From positions 1 through 46,865 of the IMG/VR virus record IMGVR_UViG_3300021085_001602: DNA of 46,865 nt; one strand, given 5' to 3'. Of this stretch, positions 1 to 7,831 are shown piece after piece. The first letter of the stretch is position 1. The number at the start of each line of letters is the position of its first letter. The notes under the pieces were generated by a model, which was not told where the DNA came from, ran no database searches, and saw only the letters and a list, made by a program, of their open reading frames with translations. Both the position numbers and the translations under genes were made by a program. Origin of the DNA: a virus.

Positions 1-228
1 TATTTACTTGCACATAATCCAGGTATAACATACGGTGATCAATTGGATACTGTACCAGGCTGGTATGGTGATCACAAAGTTACAGATTGTGATGATGCAT
101 TAGTATCAACAGGTAATGGTACAGAGTTAAACTTTGCACCTGGTAGCATTGTAGTAGACCCATGGAGAAAAACTCCAGATATAGAAGGCGTACAAGTAAT
201 TCATTACGGTAATACTCGAGGAAAATAA
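1..228 (+). CDS. C-terminal fragment, possible nucleotide-sugar dehydrogenase
   Basis: The frame is open from the first base, so this is the 3' end (about 75 residues) of a gene that begins upstream of the window. The residues DDALVSTGNG, followed about 8 residues later by SIVVDPWRKTP and then VQVIHYGNTR, resemble the C-terminal NAD-binding domain of UDP-sugar dehydrogenases, where an 'adaivi.t' strand is followed by 'viiDtrn'. That match is by eye and weak. The stop overlaps the ATG of the next gene (TAATG), so the two are probably co-translated. A sugar-nucleotide enzyme would fit the glycan-related genes downstream. An unrelated Rossmann protein is the alternative. Confidence 0.4.
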   Translation, partial: YLLAHNPGITYGDQLDTVPGWYGDHKVTDCDDALVSTGNGTELNFAPGSIVVDPWRKTPDIEGVQVIHYGNTRGK

Positions 229-872
229 TGGATTCCTATACTGCTCCTATATATACAAGACAAATATCTGAAATATTAGAATTTGATAAAGATTCTATTG
301 TTTTAGAAATTGCGTCTGGGGAAGGACAGTTTTCTAATATATATAAGAGCAGTAATTTAAAAAAATATATCTGTGTAGAGCCTGATAAAGAATGGATAGA
401 TATGGCATCAGAGCATGATTACGGGTGCGATACTGAATTTGTAAATACTACATATGAGCATTTTCAAACAGAAGAAAATATAGACTATGTTGTATGTGCT
501 GGTTTAATATACCATTTAGCAAGTCCTATTCACTTTATAGAAACAGTAGTAAATAAATTTAAACCTAAAGTGTTATATTTAGAATCTTTAGGAGAATATA
601 ATCAAGAAGAATTAATTTTTGATAATGAAAATAATTCTATACAATTTAATTGTCAATTTAGATATGAAGAAATTAATAGAACAGGTAATAGATTTAAAAT
701 ACAAGGTGAAAATTTAGTGCCGGCGTCTTTGTCTATTCCTACAGATGCAATAATATATTTTTTTAAAACATTAGGATATAATGTAATTAATCATAAAACA
801 ATAGAAATATCAGCATCAGAACAATCTAAAAATTCTGTTACAATGTATAAATTAGAGAGAGAAAATGACTGA
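228..872 (+). CDS. class I SAM-dependent methyltransferase
   Basis: A 214-aa protein with a Rossmann methyltransferase core. Motif I is VLEIASGEGQF (about residues 25-35), the acidic end of strand 2 is ICVEPD (about 48-53), and a motif IV-like segment DYVVCAGLIYHL follows (about 86-97). This indicates SAM binding. The substrate is not evident; small-molecule or sugar methyltransferases of this size are common. It starts at the TAATG joint with the upstream fragment, and its last eight bases (ATGACTGA) contain the start of the first radical SAM gene, so it belongs to the same translationally coupled operon. Family assignment is firm, the reaction is not. Confidence 0.8.
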   Translation: MDSYTAPIYTRQISEILEFDKDSIVLEIASGEGQFSNIYKSSNLKKYICVEPDKEWIDMASEHDYGCDTEFVNTTYEHFQTEENIDYVVCAGLIYHLASPIHFIETVVNKFKPKVLYLESLGEYNQEELIFDNENNSIQFNCQFRYEEINRTGNRFKIQGENLVPASLSIPTDAIIYFFKTLGYNVINHKTIEISASEQSKNSVTMYKLEREND

Positions 873-2178
873 GCCTAAGTATTGTTCCTTACTATGGAAA
901 CATATCTCTAATGAGCCTTTCGGCCATGTTAGAACATGTTGTATAGCCAGAGAAAGAGTTACAAACACAAAAGGTGAGGAATACACTTTAGGCGAAACTC
1001 CTATTCGAGAAATATTTCATAGTGAATATTATAAAAATATAAGACAGGAAATCAGGGACGGAGAGCGTCCTAAGAATTGTGATGCTTGTTGGAGAGATGA
1101 GGATAATGGAGTTAAATCTAAACGAGAACTTTACAACGAATATGCAGAATTTAGATATCCTGAAATTAACTATGCAGAAGAACCTGACATGCCCGAGGAC
1201 TTACAGATAATATTAAGTACAACATGTAACTTAAAATGTAGAACATGTAATCCTAATTACAGTAGTAAATGGGTGAAAGAAGCAGAAGCAAGAAAGATGC
1301 CATACATTAAAGAGTCTGTAAATGTTGAAATGGACGATATAGAAAATAGTAAATTTTGGACTGAATTAGATGACTGGCTACCACATGCAAAATATTTAGA
1401 AGTTATGGGCGGTGAGCCTTTCTATATGAAAGAGTTTAAAGTTTTTGCAAATAAACTTATAGATGACGGCATTGCTAAAAATGTACATGTTAATTTAAGT
1501 ACGAATGGAACAACACTGAACAAAGAATTTCTACAGAAGATGATTGATAACTTTGCTAGTGTTGGATTTAATGTAAGTATAGACGGAATAGGTAAACGTT
1601 TTGAGTATTTAAGACACGGCGGTAAATGGAGTGAAGTAGCAGAAAATTTAGATTATTTTCATAGTTTAACACCTGGGATCGCTATTGGCATAACAATGAC
1701 TATCTCTAGTTTGAATGTTCATTATCTTGCAGAGTTTCATAAAGTATTTGCAGAAAGATGGCCTAATTTTATAATATTTCATAACATTGCAAACTTTCCA
1801 ACATGGTATAATCCAAATATATTCCCTGAACATACTAAAGAAAAAATAGTTGCACCTTTATTAGACGAAACACAATTTAGAGAAGAGTATAGAGAAACTA
1901 TTGCGGGTATAGTCAAACATGTACTAACACCTAGAATAGAAACAGTAGTGCCTTATGGAAACCAACCCACGGATACAGTAGAAGCAGAAATAGAATGGCG
2001 ATGGGAATTGTTTAAAACACAAACAGTTGCTGGTGACAAATATAGAAAAGAGAATTTTAGAGAGGTATTTAACGAACTATTTCAAATACTTAAATACGAC
2101 TTCGTATATCATTTGGAAGAGAAAAAATATAATGAAAATCCTGGTTACGGTTCTTTGGAACAGGGTAGTGTAATATGA
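865..2178 (+). CDS. radical SAM protein with N-terminal SPASM/twitch-like domain (paralogue 1)
   Basis: This 437-aa protein is the first of five tandem paralogues. A cysteine-rich N-terminal segment (C7, C25-C26, C72, C75) has the spacing of a SPASM/twitch auxiliary Fe-S domain: C-x3-W, then CC, then CxxCW. It is followed by a radical SAM core with the cluster motif CNLKCRTC (C121, C125, C128) and the SAM-binding GGEP motif (182-185). Radical SAM enzymes use a [4Fe-4S] cluster and SAM to make a 5'-deoxyadenosyl radical. The auxiliary domain lies before the core, whereas SPASM domains usually follow it. This copy has SLLW where the others have PW or PF. The substrate is unknown. It overlaps the neighbours on both sides by 4-8 bases. 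Confidence 0.88.
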   Translation: MTEPKYCSLLWKHISNEPFGHVRTCCIARERVTNTKGEEYTLGETPIREIFHSEYYKNIRQEIRDGERPKNCDACWRDEDNGVKSKRELYNEYAEFRYPEINYAEEPDMPEDLQIILSTTCNLKCRTCNPNYSSKWVKEAEARKMPYIKESVNVEMDDIENSKFWTELDDWLPHAKYLEVMGGEPFYMKEFKVFANKLIDDGIAKNVHVNLSTNGTTLNKEFLQKMIDNFASVGFNVSIDGIGKRFEYLRHGGKWSEVAENLDYFHSLTPGIAIGITMTISSLNVHYLAEFHKVFAERWPNFIIFHNIANFPTWYNPNIFPEHTKEKIVAPLLDETQFREEYRETIAGIVKHVLTPRIETVVPYGNQPTDTVEAEIEWRWELFKTQTVAGDKYRKENFREVFNELFQILKYDFVYHLEEKKYNENPGYGSLEQGSVI

Positions 2179-3422
2179 GTATACAAAACGATACCTTTTG
2201 CCCTTTACCTTGGATACATTTAGGAACACACCCTCACGGTGGTGTTACTCCATGTTGTATATCTGATATGACTGCAGGAAAAAATAGAGCAAGAAATTAC
2301 GGTGAAGAACGAGAAGAGTTTTTCAACTTAAATGATCACGACATAAACACACATATGAATAGTGATTATTTCAAAGAGATTAGAAGGGAGATGTTAAATG
2401 ATATTGAGCCAAAAGCATGTACTAGATGCTACCAGGAAGAAAGAAAAGGAGTTGAGAGCAAACGTGTCTACGAGTCCAAGATATATAAGGACTTTGACCC
2501 CGATTACGCATCCAGAATTACAAGTGAGGATGGTAGCATTCCTATGGACCTTCGTTTTGTGGAGTTGCGTCTTGGTAATGTATGCAACGTTAGGTGTCGT
2601 ACATGTAATCCAGCAAGTAGCTCACGTTGGGTGGCAGACTATAAAAAAATCGTGGATTCCCTGGAGTTCGTAAATGATGGATACAGTTGGTTAGATCACA
2701 AACATGACTTCCAATGGCCTGAAGATGAAAACTTTTATAATGATTTATTTGAATGTGCTCCTAATATGGAAGTACTGTACATTAATGGTGGTGAACCCAC
2801 ACTTATAAAAGCACATTGGAAGTATTTGGAAATGCTAGTAGAGAGTGGACGTAGTAAAAATATTATACTATGGTATAATATAAACATGACAAGCATACCA
2901 GATAAAGCAGTACCACTATGGAAAGAGTTTAAAGAAGCCAGAGTATGTCCTAGTATAGACGACTTAGCACACAGAAACAAATATATAAGATTCCCTACAG
3001 AATGGTCAGATGTAGAAAAGAATTTAGATACTATTTTAGCAGTACCAGAGTTAAATGTTAGAATAACACAAACAGTAAGTGCATATAGTTACATTTACTT
3101 AGACGAGTTTTTAAATTGGGCACCTTGTCCAGTTGATATGAACTTTGTATATGACCCTGATTACCTATCGCCTGGAATACTACCTCCCGTCGTGAGACAA
3201 GAGGCCCATGCCAAGTTTAGAAAAACGATGGGTAACAGACATGAGCTTGGAACATTGTTGAGCATGTATAATGACGATGATTGGGACGAAGTTAAGTGGG
3301 AACACTTTTGTCGGTACAATGACGAGCTAGATAAAATACGCAACCATGAAGATGGTTGGAGGGAAATATTCCCCGAATTAATTGAAATATTGGATAGACA
3401 TGGAATTCAGCACAAATATTGA
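2175..3422 (+). CDS. radical SAM protein with N-terminal SPASM/twitch-like domain (paralogue 2)
   Basis: A 415-aa protein with the same layout as paralogue 1. The N-terminal motif is CPLPW (C9), then CC (27-28) and CTRC (82-85). The radical SAM cluster motif CNVRCRTC follows at 137-144, and a NGGEP motif sits about 65 residues later. The segment between CC and CTRC carries a tract ending in 'SDYFKEIRREML', like the helix before the second cysteine pair in SPASM domains. The start ATG overlaps the preceding stop by four bases (ATGA). The function is unknown. A maturase of a peptide, a glycan or another small molecule is possible, and no precursor gene is obvious next to it. Confidence 0.88.
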   Translation: MSIQNDTFCPLPWIHLGTHPHGGVTPCCISDMTAGKNRARNYGEEREEFFNLNDHDINTHMNSDYFKEIRREMLNDIEPKACTRCYQEERKGVESKRVYESKIYKDFDPDYASRITSEDGSIPMDLRFVELRLGNVCNVRCRTCNPASSSRWVADYKKIVDSLEFVNDGYSWLDHKHDFQWPEDENFYNDLFECAPNMEVLYINGGEPTLIKAHWKYLEMLVESGRSKNIILWYNINMTSIPDKAVPLWKEFKEARVCPSIDDLAHRNKYIRFPTEWSDVEKNLDTILAVPELNVRITQTVSAYSYIYLDEFLNWAPCPVDMNFVYDPDYLSPGILPPVVRQEAHAKFRKTMGNRHELGTLLSMYNDDDWDEVKWEHFCRYNDELDKIRNHEDGWREIFPELIEILDRHGIQHKY

Positions 3423-4623
3423 GGATCACGAGAATGATGTAATGTGTGTCCTACCCTGGATTCATATGCACCCTTGGCCAAACGGCAAGACTATGTTATG
3501 CTGTGACTCTCCATGGGAAAATCATATAGGAGATCTAAGAGAAAATAGTCTGCAGGAAGTATGGAATAGCGATAGAATGAAACAAGTTCGTTTGAATATG
3601 CTTAACGGTAAAAAATGTAAAGAATGTGTACGTTGCTATGAAAAAGAAGCAAAAGGCCATGACAGTTTAAGAGTAAGAAGTAATCGAGACTGGCTAGGCC
3701 CACATTGGGATAAAGTTGCAAAAACAAATGCAGACGGAAGTTTAGATGATTTACACATAGTTTACTTGGACTTTCGTTTTAGTAATGTATGTAACTTACG
3801 TTGCAGGTACTGTGGCCCGGAACTTAGCAGTAATTGGTATGCTGATGCAAAAGCAAGTACATTTAATATAAGTCCAACAGAACGTGTCATACAAATCCGT
3901 AAGGACGTTGACAACTTTATGGAAGAGTTTGACCCTATGCTGGAACACATAGAGCAAATATACTGGGCAGGTGGTGAACCTATAATGATGGACGAGCATT
4001 GGGGCATTATGAACAGGCTTGTTGAGATGGGTAAAACAGATATACGCATTTTTTATAATACAAACTTCACAACATTAACATACAAGAAACATAATGTATT
4101 AGACTTATGGAAGAACTTTGATAATATAAGTGTAGGTGCTAGTTTAGATGCAGAAGGTGTACGTGGAGAGTACCAACGTAAAGGTACAGTATGGGCAGAT
4201 GTTGAAAACAATATAAAACAATTAAAAGAAACATCTCCTGAAGTAGATTTTTATATTAGTGCAACAGTTAGTGCCTATAACGCCTGGCATATTACTGACT
4301 TTCATAGAAGTTGGGTAGATAAAGGTTATATAAAACCAGCAGACTGGTATATGAATGTACTACTAAACAATGAAAGGTTTAGAATGAGTGTTCTGCCACA
4401 AAGATTGAGAGCAGAAATAAAAGCAAAATGGCAAAAACATTTACGTTGGTTAGAGCCTCAAGATAATATAGGCAGGGCAACAGAAGGTTATAAAAGTTCT
4501 ATGTTATTTTTAGACGATGATCATACACATTTACTGGAAGAGTTTAAGGCATTTAATATTGAATTTGATAAATTAAGAGATGAAAACTTTGATGAAGTAT
4601 ATCCAGAGTTGGCAGGCATATGA
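3400..4623 (+). CDS. radical SAM protein with N-terminal SPASM/twitch-like domain (paralogue 3)
   Basis: About 407 residues from the ATG at 3400. A TTG at 3382 and an ATG at 3442 are in-frame alternatives; the 3442 start would begin right at MCVLPW, as paralogue 4 does. Cysteines are C16 (CVLPW), C34-C35, C73, C76 and C79, the last group being CKECVRC, one cysteine more than its siblings. The radical SAM motif CNLRCRYC spans 131-138 and AGGEP follows. The 'GDLRENSLQEVWNSDRMK' stretch before the cysteine group is typical of SPASM domains. The start lies inside the end of paralogue 2, so coupling by termination-reinitiation is likely. The substrate is unknown. Confidence 0.86.
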   Translation: MEFSTNIEDHENDVMCVLPWIHMHPWPNGKTMLCCDSPWENHIGDLRENSLQEVWNSDRMKQVRLNMLNGKKCKECVRCYEKEAKGHDSLRVRSNRDWLGPHWDKVAKTNADGSLDDLHIVYLDFRFSNVCNLRCRYCGPELSSNWYADAKASTFNISPTERVIQIRKDVDNFMEEFDPMLEHIEQIYWAGGEPIMMDEHWGIMNRLVEMGKTDIRIFYNTNFTTLTYKKHNVLDLWKNFDNISVGASLDAEGVRGEYQRKGTVWADVENNIKQLKETSPEVDFYISATVSAYNAWHITDFHRSWVDKGYIKPADWYMNVLLNNERFRMSVLPQRLRAEIKAKWQKHLRWLEPQDNIGRATEGYKSSMLFLDDDHTHLLEEFKAFNIEFDKLRDENFDEVYPELAGI

Positions 4624-5777
4624 GTTGCGTTCTGCCATTTATTAATTTAGAAGCTCGTACTGATGGCACAATGTCAGTGTGTTGTATAATGCAAGAGTCT
4701 GCTAAAAAAGATGACGGCACAGAATTTAATTTAGCAAATGGGGACACACTAAGCGATGTTAAAGAAAGTAAGTGGCTAAAAGACATGCAACAAAAGTTTT
4801 TAAATAATGAAAAACTAGAGGCATGTAATAATTGTTGGCACGAAGAAAAAGCAGGAATACAAAGTAAAAGATTAAGAGAAAACTTTTATTGGGGAGAAGA
4901 CTTTACACCAAATACTAAAGCATTAGATTTAAAATTAGGAAATATATGTAATAGTAAATGTAGAATATGCAGTAGTTTTGCAAGTAGTCAATGGGCGGCA
5001 GAAGAGCTTAAAATAAATCCTAATAATGAAGGTGCTAGACTGTTTAATAAATTAGGAATGTGGCCTAAAACTAATGAAAATTTTTGGGAAGATATAGACA
5101 GCCATTTAAAAAATATAGAAAAGTTAGAATTTTTTGGCGGTGAGCCGTTAATGATAGAAAGACATTATGAAATACTGGAAAGATGTGTAGAATTAGGCAT
5201 TGCAAAAAATATTGCCTTATCGTATAATACAAACGGCAGTATATTTCCTGAAAACAGAATAAGTTTATGGGAAAAATTTAAAAAAGTAGAAATTTTTCTT
5301 AGTATAGATGACATAAATGAAAGATTTGAGTATATAAGGTTTCCCGGCAACTTTACAGAAGTTGTCACAAATTTAGGACATTTTAGTAAACTAAATCCTG
5401 ATATTTTTTCAATTGGCATTTTTCAAACTATAAGCATTTTTAATATAATGCATATGACAGAATTAACCGAATTTATATCTAAGCATTTTGAGGAGATAGA
5501 TATACACTATAATATGGTATTTACACCTAGTCATATCTCTCCAAAGGTATTACCTAAAAGAGTAAAAGAAAAAATAAATGTATTATATGGAAAAAATAAT
5601 GCAGATCATGTAAATAATACATTGAAGTTTATGAATGGTGAACAATATGAATCATCAGAATATACTAATTTTTTGTTACAAACAAAACAAATAGATAAAT
5701 TTAGGAAAGAACAATTCGATAAAGTGTTTCCTAAGTTTTTTAAATTAATAGAGAAAGACTGGAATGGAATACAGTAA
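4620..5777 (+). CDS. radical SAM protein with N-terminal SPASM/twitch-like domain (paralogue 4)
   Basis: At 385 aa this is the shortest of the five. The auxiliary domain starts at residue 3 (CVLPF), with CC at 21-22 and CNNC at 69-72. The radical SAM motif CNSKCRIC is at 110-117, with FGGEP downstream. The ATG overlaps the stop of paralogue 3 (ATGA). Composition is clearly more AT-rich and lysine/asparagine-rich than in paralogues 2 and 3, which may mean a different history for this copy. Like its siblings it should be a cytoplasmic Fe-S enzyme. The substrate cannot be read from the sequence. Confidence 0.87.
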   Translation: MSCVLPFINLEARTDGTMSVCCIMQESAKKDDGTEFNLANGDTLSDVKESKWLKDMQQKFLNNEKLEACNNCWHEEKAGIQSKRLRENFYWGEDFTPNTKALDLKLGNICNSKCRICSSFASSQWAAEELKINPNNEGARLFNKLGMWPKTNENFWEDIDSHLKNIEKLEFFGGEPLMIERHYEILERCVELGIAKNIALSYNTNGSIFPENRISLWEKFKKVEIFLSIDDINERFEYIRFPGNFTEVVTNLGHFSKLNPDIFSIGIFQTISIFNIMHMTELTEFISKHFEEIDIHYNMVFTPSHISPKVLPKRVKEKINVLYGKNNADHVNNTLKFMNGEQYESSEYTNFLLQTKQIDKFRKEQFDKVFPKFFKLIEKDWNGIQ

Positions 5778-7068
5778 AACATTTTGCCCTTATCCTTGGA
5801 TATCTATCATGACTCAGCCTACAGGTACTGTGAGCTGGTGTTGTGTAGCACGTGATAACTTTAAAAATGATGATGGCAGTATGGTAGATCTAAATCGTGG
5901 ACACAAAATAGAAAGTGTCTGGAATAGCAATCATATGCGTAAAATCCGCCAAGACATGATAGAAGGCGAAGTGGTAAAAGGTTGTGAGCATTGTTATGAT
6001 TTAGAAGATATGGGCTTCCCTAGTTATAGGACTAACTATATTAGGGATTGGTTCGAGTACAGTGGACGAGGAGAAGAAATCCATGAGATAATAGAGCGTA
6101 GTATAAACAACGACTATAGAGTAGAAGAATCCCCAATGTACTTGGATTTTAGACTTGGCAATATGTGTAACCTGAAGTGTAGAATGTGCCAACCACAAAA
6201 TTCAAGTCAAATTCAGAAGGAATACAAAAAGATAGAAACTGCTGATCCTAGGGCAGGACAATTTATAAAAGATAATTTTACCTGGGGTCAGTTTGTTGAC
6301 AATTTAACCAATTGGGAAGACGATCCAGATTTTTTAAGACAAGTAGAAGAATGGTTACCTGGTGTAAGTAAATTATACTTTACAGGAGGTGAGCCTACCA
6401 TTATAGAACGTGTATATTGGATAATGGAGAAGTGTGTGGAAATGGGCATTGCTAAAGATATAGAGCTAGTGTTCAACAGTAACATGACCAACATTCAGAA
6501 ACGTTTTCTGGACTTGGTAGAGCAGTTTAAAAACGTATTAATGTGTATTAGTGTAGATGCTTATGGGCATGAAAATGAATACATACGTGGTGCCAGTCAT
6601 TGGAGCAGAGTTGAAAAGAACTTAAGAACTTATTGTGCTAGTGATGTTGTAGGAACTGTCTTATTCTCTCCTGTTATACAAATTTATAATGTTTTAACCA
6701 TAACAAAATTACTAGACTTTATAGAAAGTTTAGAGATAGAATATGGTAGACAGGTATTTGTTACTTTCTTAATATGTGATTATCCAACTAGTTTAGATTT
6801 TAGAAACTGTCCTGAGCAGGTACGTGAAGTAGCCGCAGGTAGATTAGAGGAATGGTTAAAAAGAAGTAAGGTATTAAAAAATAGACCTGAAAATGTGCAA
6901 AGTATAGAAGCAACTATTAAGGCACTTAAAGAAAACCGGAAAGAAAATTGGGAACAAGAATTAATAACATTTAAAAAATATACAAAATTACTAGACAAAC
7001 AAAGAAACGAAAGTATGGAAGAAGCACTTCCAGAACTATACAGATTAATGTATCAATCAAACAGATGA
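5764..7068 (+). CDS. radical SAM protein with N-terminal SPASM/twitch-like domain (paralogue 5)
   Basis: A 434-aa protein. The auxiliary motif CPYPW starts at C8, with CC at 26-27 and CEHC at 74-77. The radical SAM motif CNLKCRMC is at 135-142, with TGGEP further on. It overlaps the end of paralogue 4 by 14 bases and its own stop overlaps the next ATG (ATGA). The linker between CEHC and the core is about 58 residues, longer than the 38 in paralogue 4, so the copies have diverged in the linker while keeping all cluster ligands. That argues that all five are active rather than decaying duplicates. Confidence 0.88.
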   Translation: MEYSKTFCPYPWISIMTQPTGTVSWCCVARDNFKNDDGSMVDLNRGHKIESVWNSNHMRKIRQDMIEGEVVKGCEHCYDLEDMGFPSYRTNYIRDWFEYSGRGEEIHEIIERSINNDYRVEESPMYLDFRLGNMCNLKCRMCQPQNSSQIQKEYKKIETADPRAGQFIKDNFTWGQFVDNLTNWEDDPDFLRQVEEWLPGVSKLYFTGGEPTIIERVYWIMEKCVEMGIAKDIELVFNSNMTNIQKRFLDLVEQFKNVLMCISVDAYGHENEYIRGASHWSRVEKNLRTYCASDVVGTVLFSPVIQIYNVLTITKLLDFIESLEIEYGRQVFVTFLICDYPTSLDFRNCPEQVREVAAGRLEEWLKRSKVLKNRPENVQSIEATIKALKENRKENWEQELITFKKYTKLLDKQRNESMEEALPELYRLMYQSNR

Positions 7069-7685
7069 ATATTTTACTAAACGGTTGTAGCCATACTGAA
7101 GCAAGTGAATGTGATAAGGGATTAAAACATTTTTTACAAAAAACCCTTGATTCTGATGTAACAAATATTGCTAAAGGCGGTGGTGGAAATCATCGTATAC
7201 TCCGTACAACAATGGAATATTGCGAAAACAATAAAGTAGACCTAGTTTTTATAGGCTGGAGTACACACGAAAGATTTGAGTTTAGTTTTGATGGTGAACG
7301 TAAAGATTATACATTATATAAGCAAAGTGAAAATATAGATTTACAAAAGTTTTATAGGTATGCAGATTTGCATTTAGCAGATTGGCAAACTGGTTTAGAA
7401 GATACTGTAACTTATATGTATGCATTACAAACATATTTAGAAAGTAAAAATATAGATTATATTTTTTGTAACATGTTTAACAGCATACCAGAGAACTGCC
7501 AGATACCACTATGGAATAGCATAGATAACAGTAAATACTATAAACCGCAAGAGAGTTTTATAGAAACATATTTAGATATATGGCCTGATAGTTTTAGTGA
7601 AACAATGCATATAAAAGATGAAAAATTATACAATACTATGGCGCAAAGCCTGATAGAAATGTATAAATGGAGATACTTCACATGA
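7065..7685 (+). CDS. SGNH/GDSL-like protein (paralogue A)
   Basis: A 206-aa protein. The N-terminus MNILLNGCSHTEAS resembles block I of SGNH hydrolases (a beta strand, then G-x-S), and KGGGGNHRI matches the glycine/asparagine block II-III pattern. The segment DLVFIGWSTHERFEF is shared in outline with the proteins at 14780 and 16736 (INWTNPARIEW, VNWTTPDRFDW). SGNH proteins are esterases, acyltransferases or deacetylases, often acting on acylated sugars. The usual GDS is replaced by GCS here, and no clear catalytic DxxH near the C-terminus was identified, so activity is uncertain. It lies directly after the radical SAM block with a 4-base overlap. Confidence 0.6.
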   Translation: MNILLNGCSHTEASECDKGLKHFLQKTLDSDVTNIAKGGGGNHRILRTTMEYCENNKVDLVFIGWSTHERFEFSFDGERKDYTLYKQSENIDLQKFYRYADLHLADWQTGLEDTVTYMYALQTYLESKNIDYIFCNMFNSIPENCQIPLWNSIDNSKYYKPQESFIETYLDIWPDSFSETMHIKDEKLYNTMAQSLIEMYKWRYFT

Positions 7686-7831
7686 CAGAACGAAGAGAAA
7701 AAAACGATGCTCAAAAGGAACATGAAAAGAAAGTTTTTAATGACGATCTAGATCTAACTCCAGATGAGGAAGCATTACTAAAAAAGAAATTAGAAGAACT
7801 AAGAAAGAGAGATCCATTCGTATATAGATAA
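7682..7831 (+). CDS. small charged hypothetical protein, 49 aa
   Basis: The ATG at 7682 overlaps the upstream stop (ATGA) and the TAA at 7829-7831 overlaps the next ATG (TAATG), so the frame fits both joints of the operon exactly. The product is very charged, with a helical, probably coiled-coil stretch (DEEALLKKKLEELRKRDP) near its C-terminus. No cysteine or recognisable leader motif is present. It resembles no family I can name. Its position between the SGNH-like and carbamoyltransferase genes suggests a small structural or adaptor role in the same pathway, but this is inference only. Confidence 0.7.
   Translation: MTERREKNDAQKEHEKKVFNDDLDLTPDEEALLKKKLEELRKRDPFVYR

Noticed and set aside
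865-7068. Assigning the radical SAM proteins to a known RiPP or cofactor pathway such as PQQ or mycofactocin
   Set aside because: No precursor peptide, recognition-element gene or partner protease is near, and the auxiliary domain order differs from those families.
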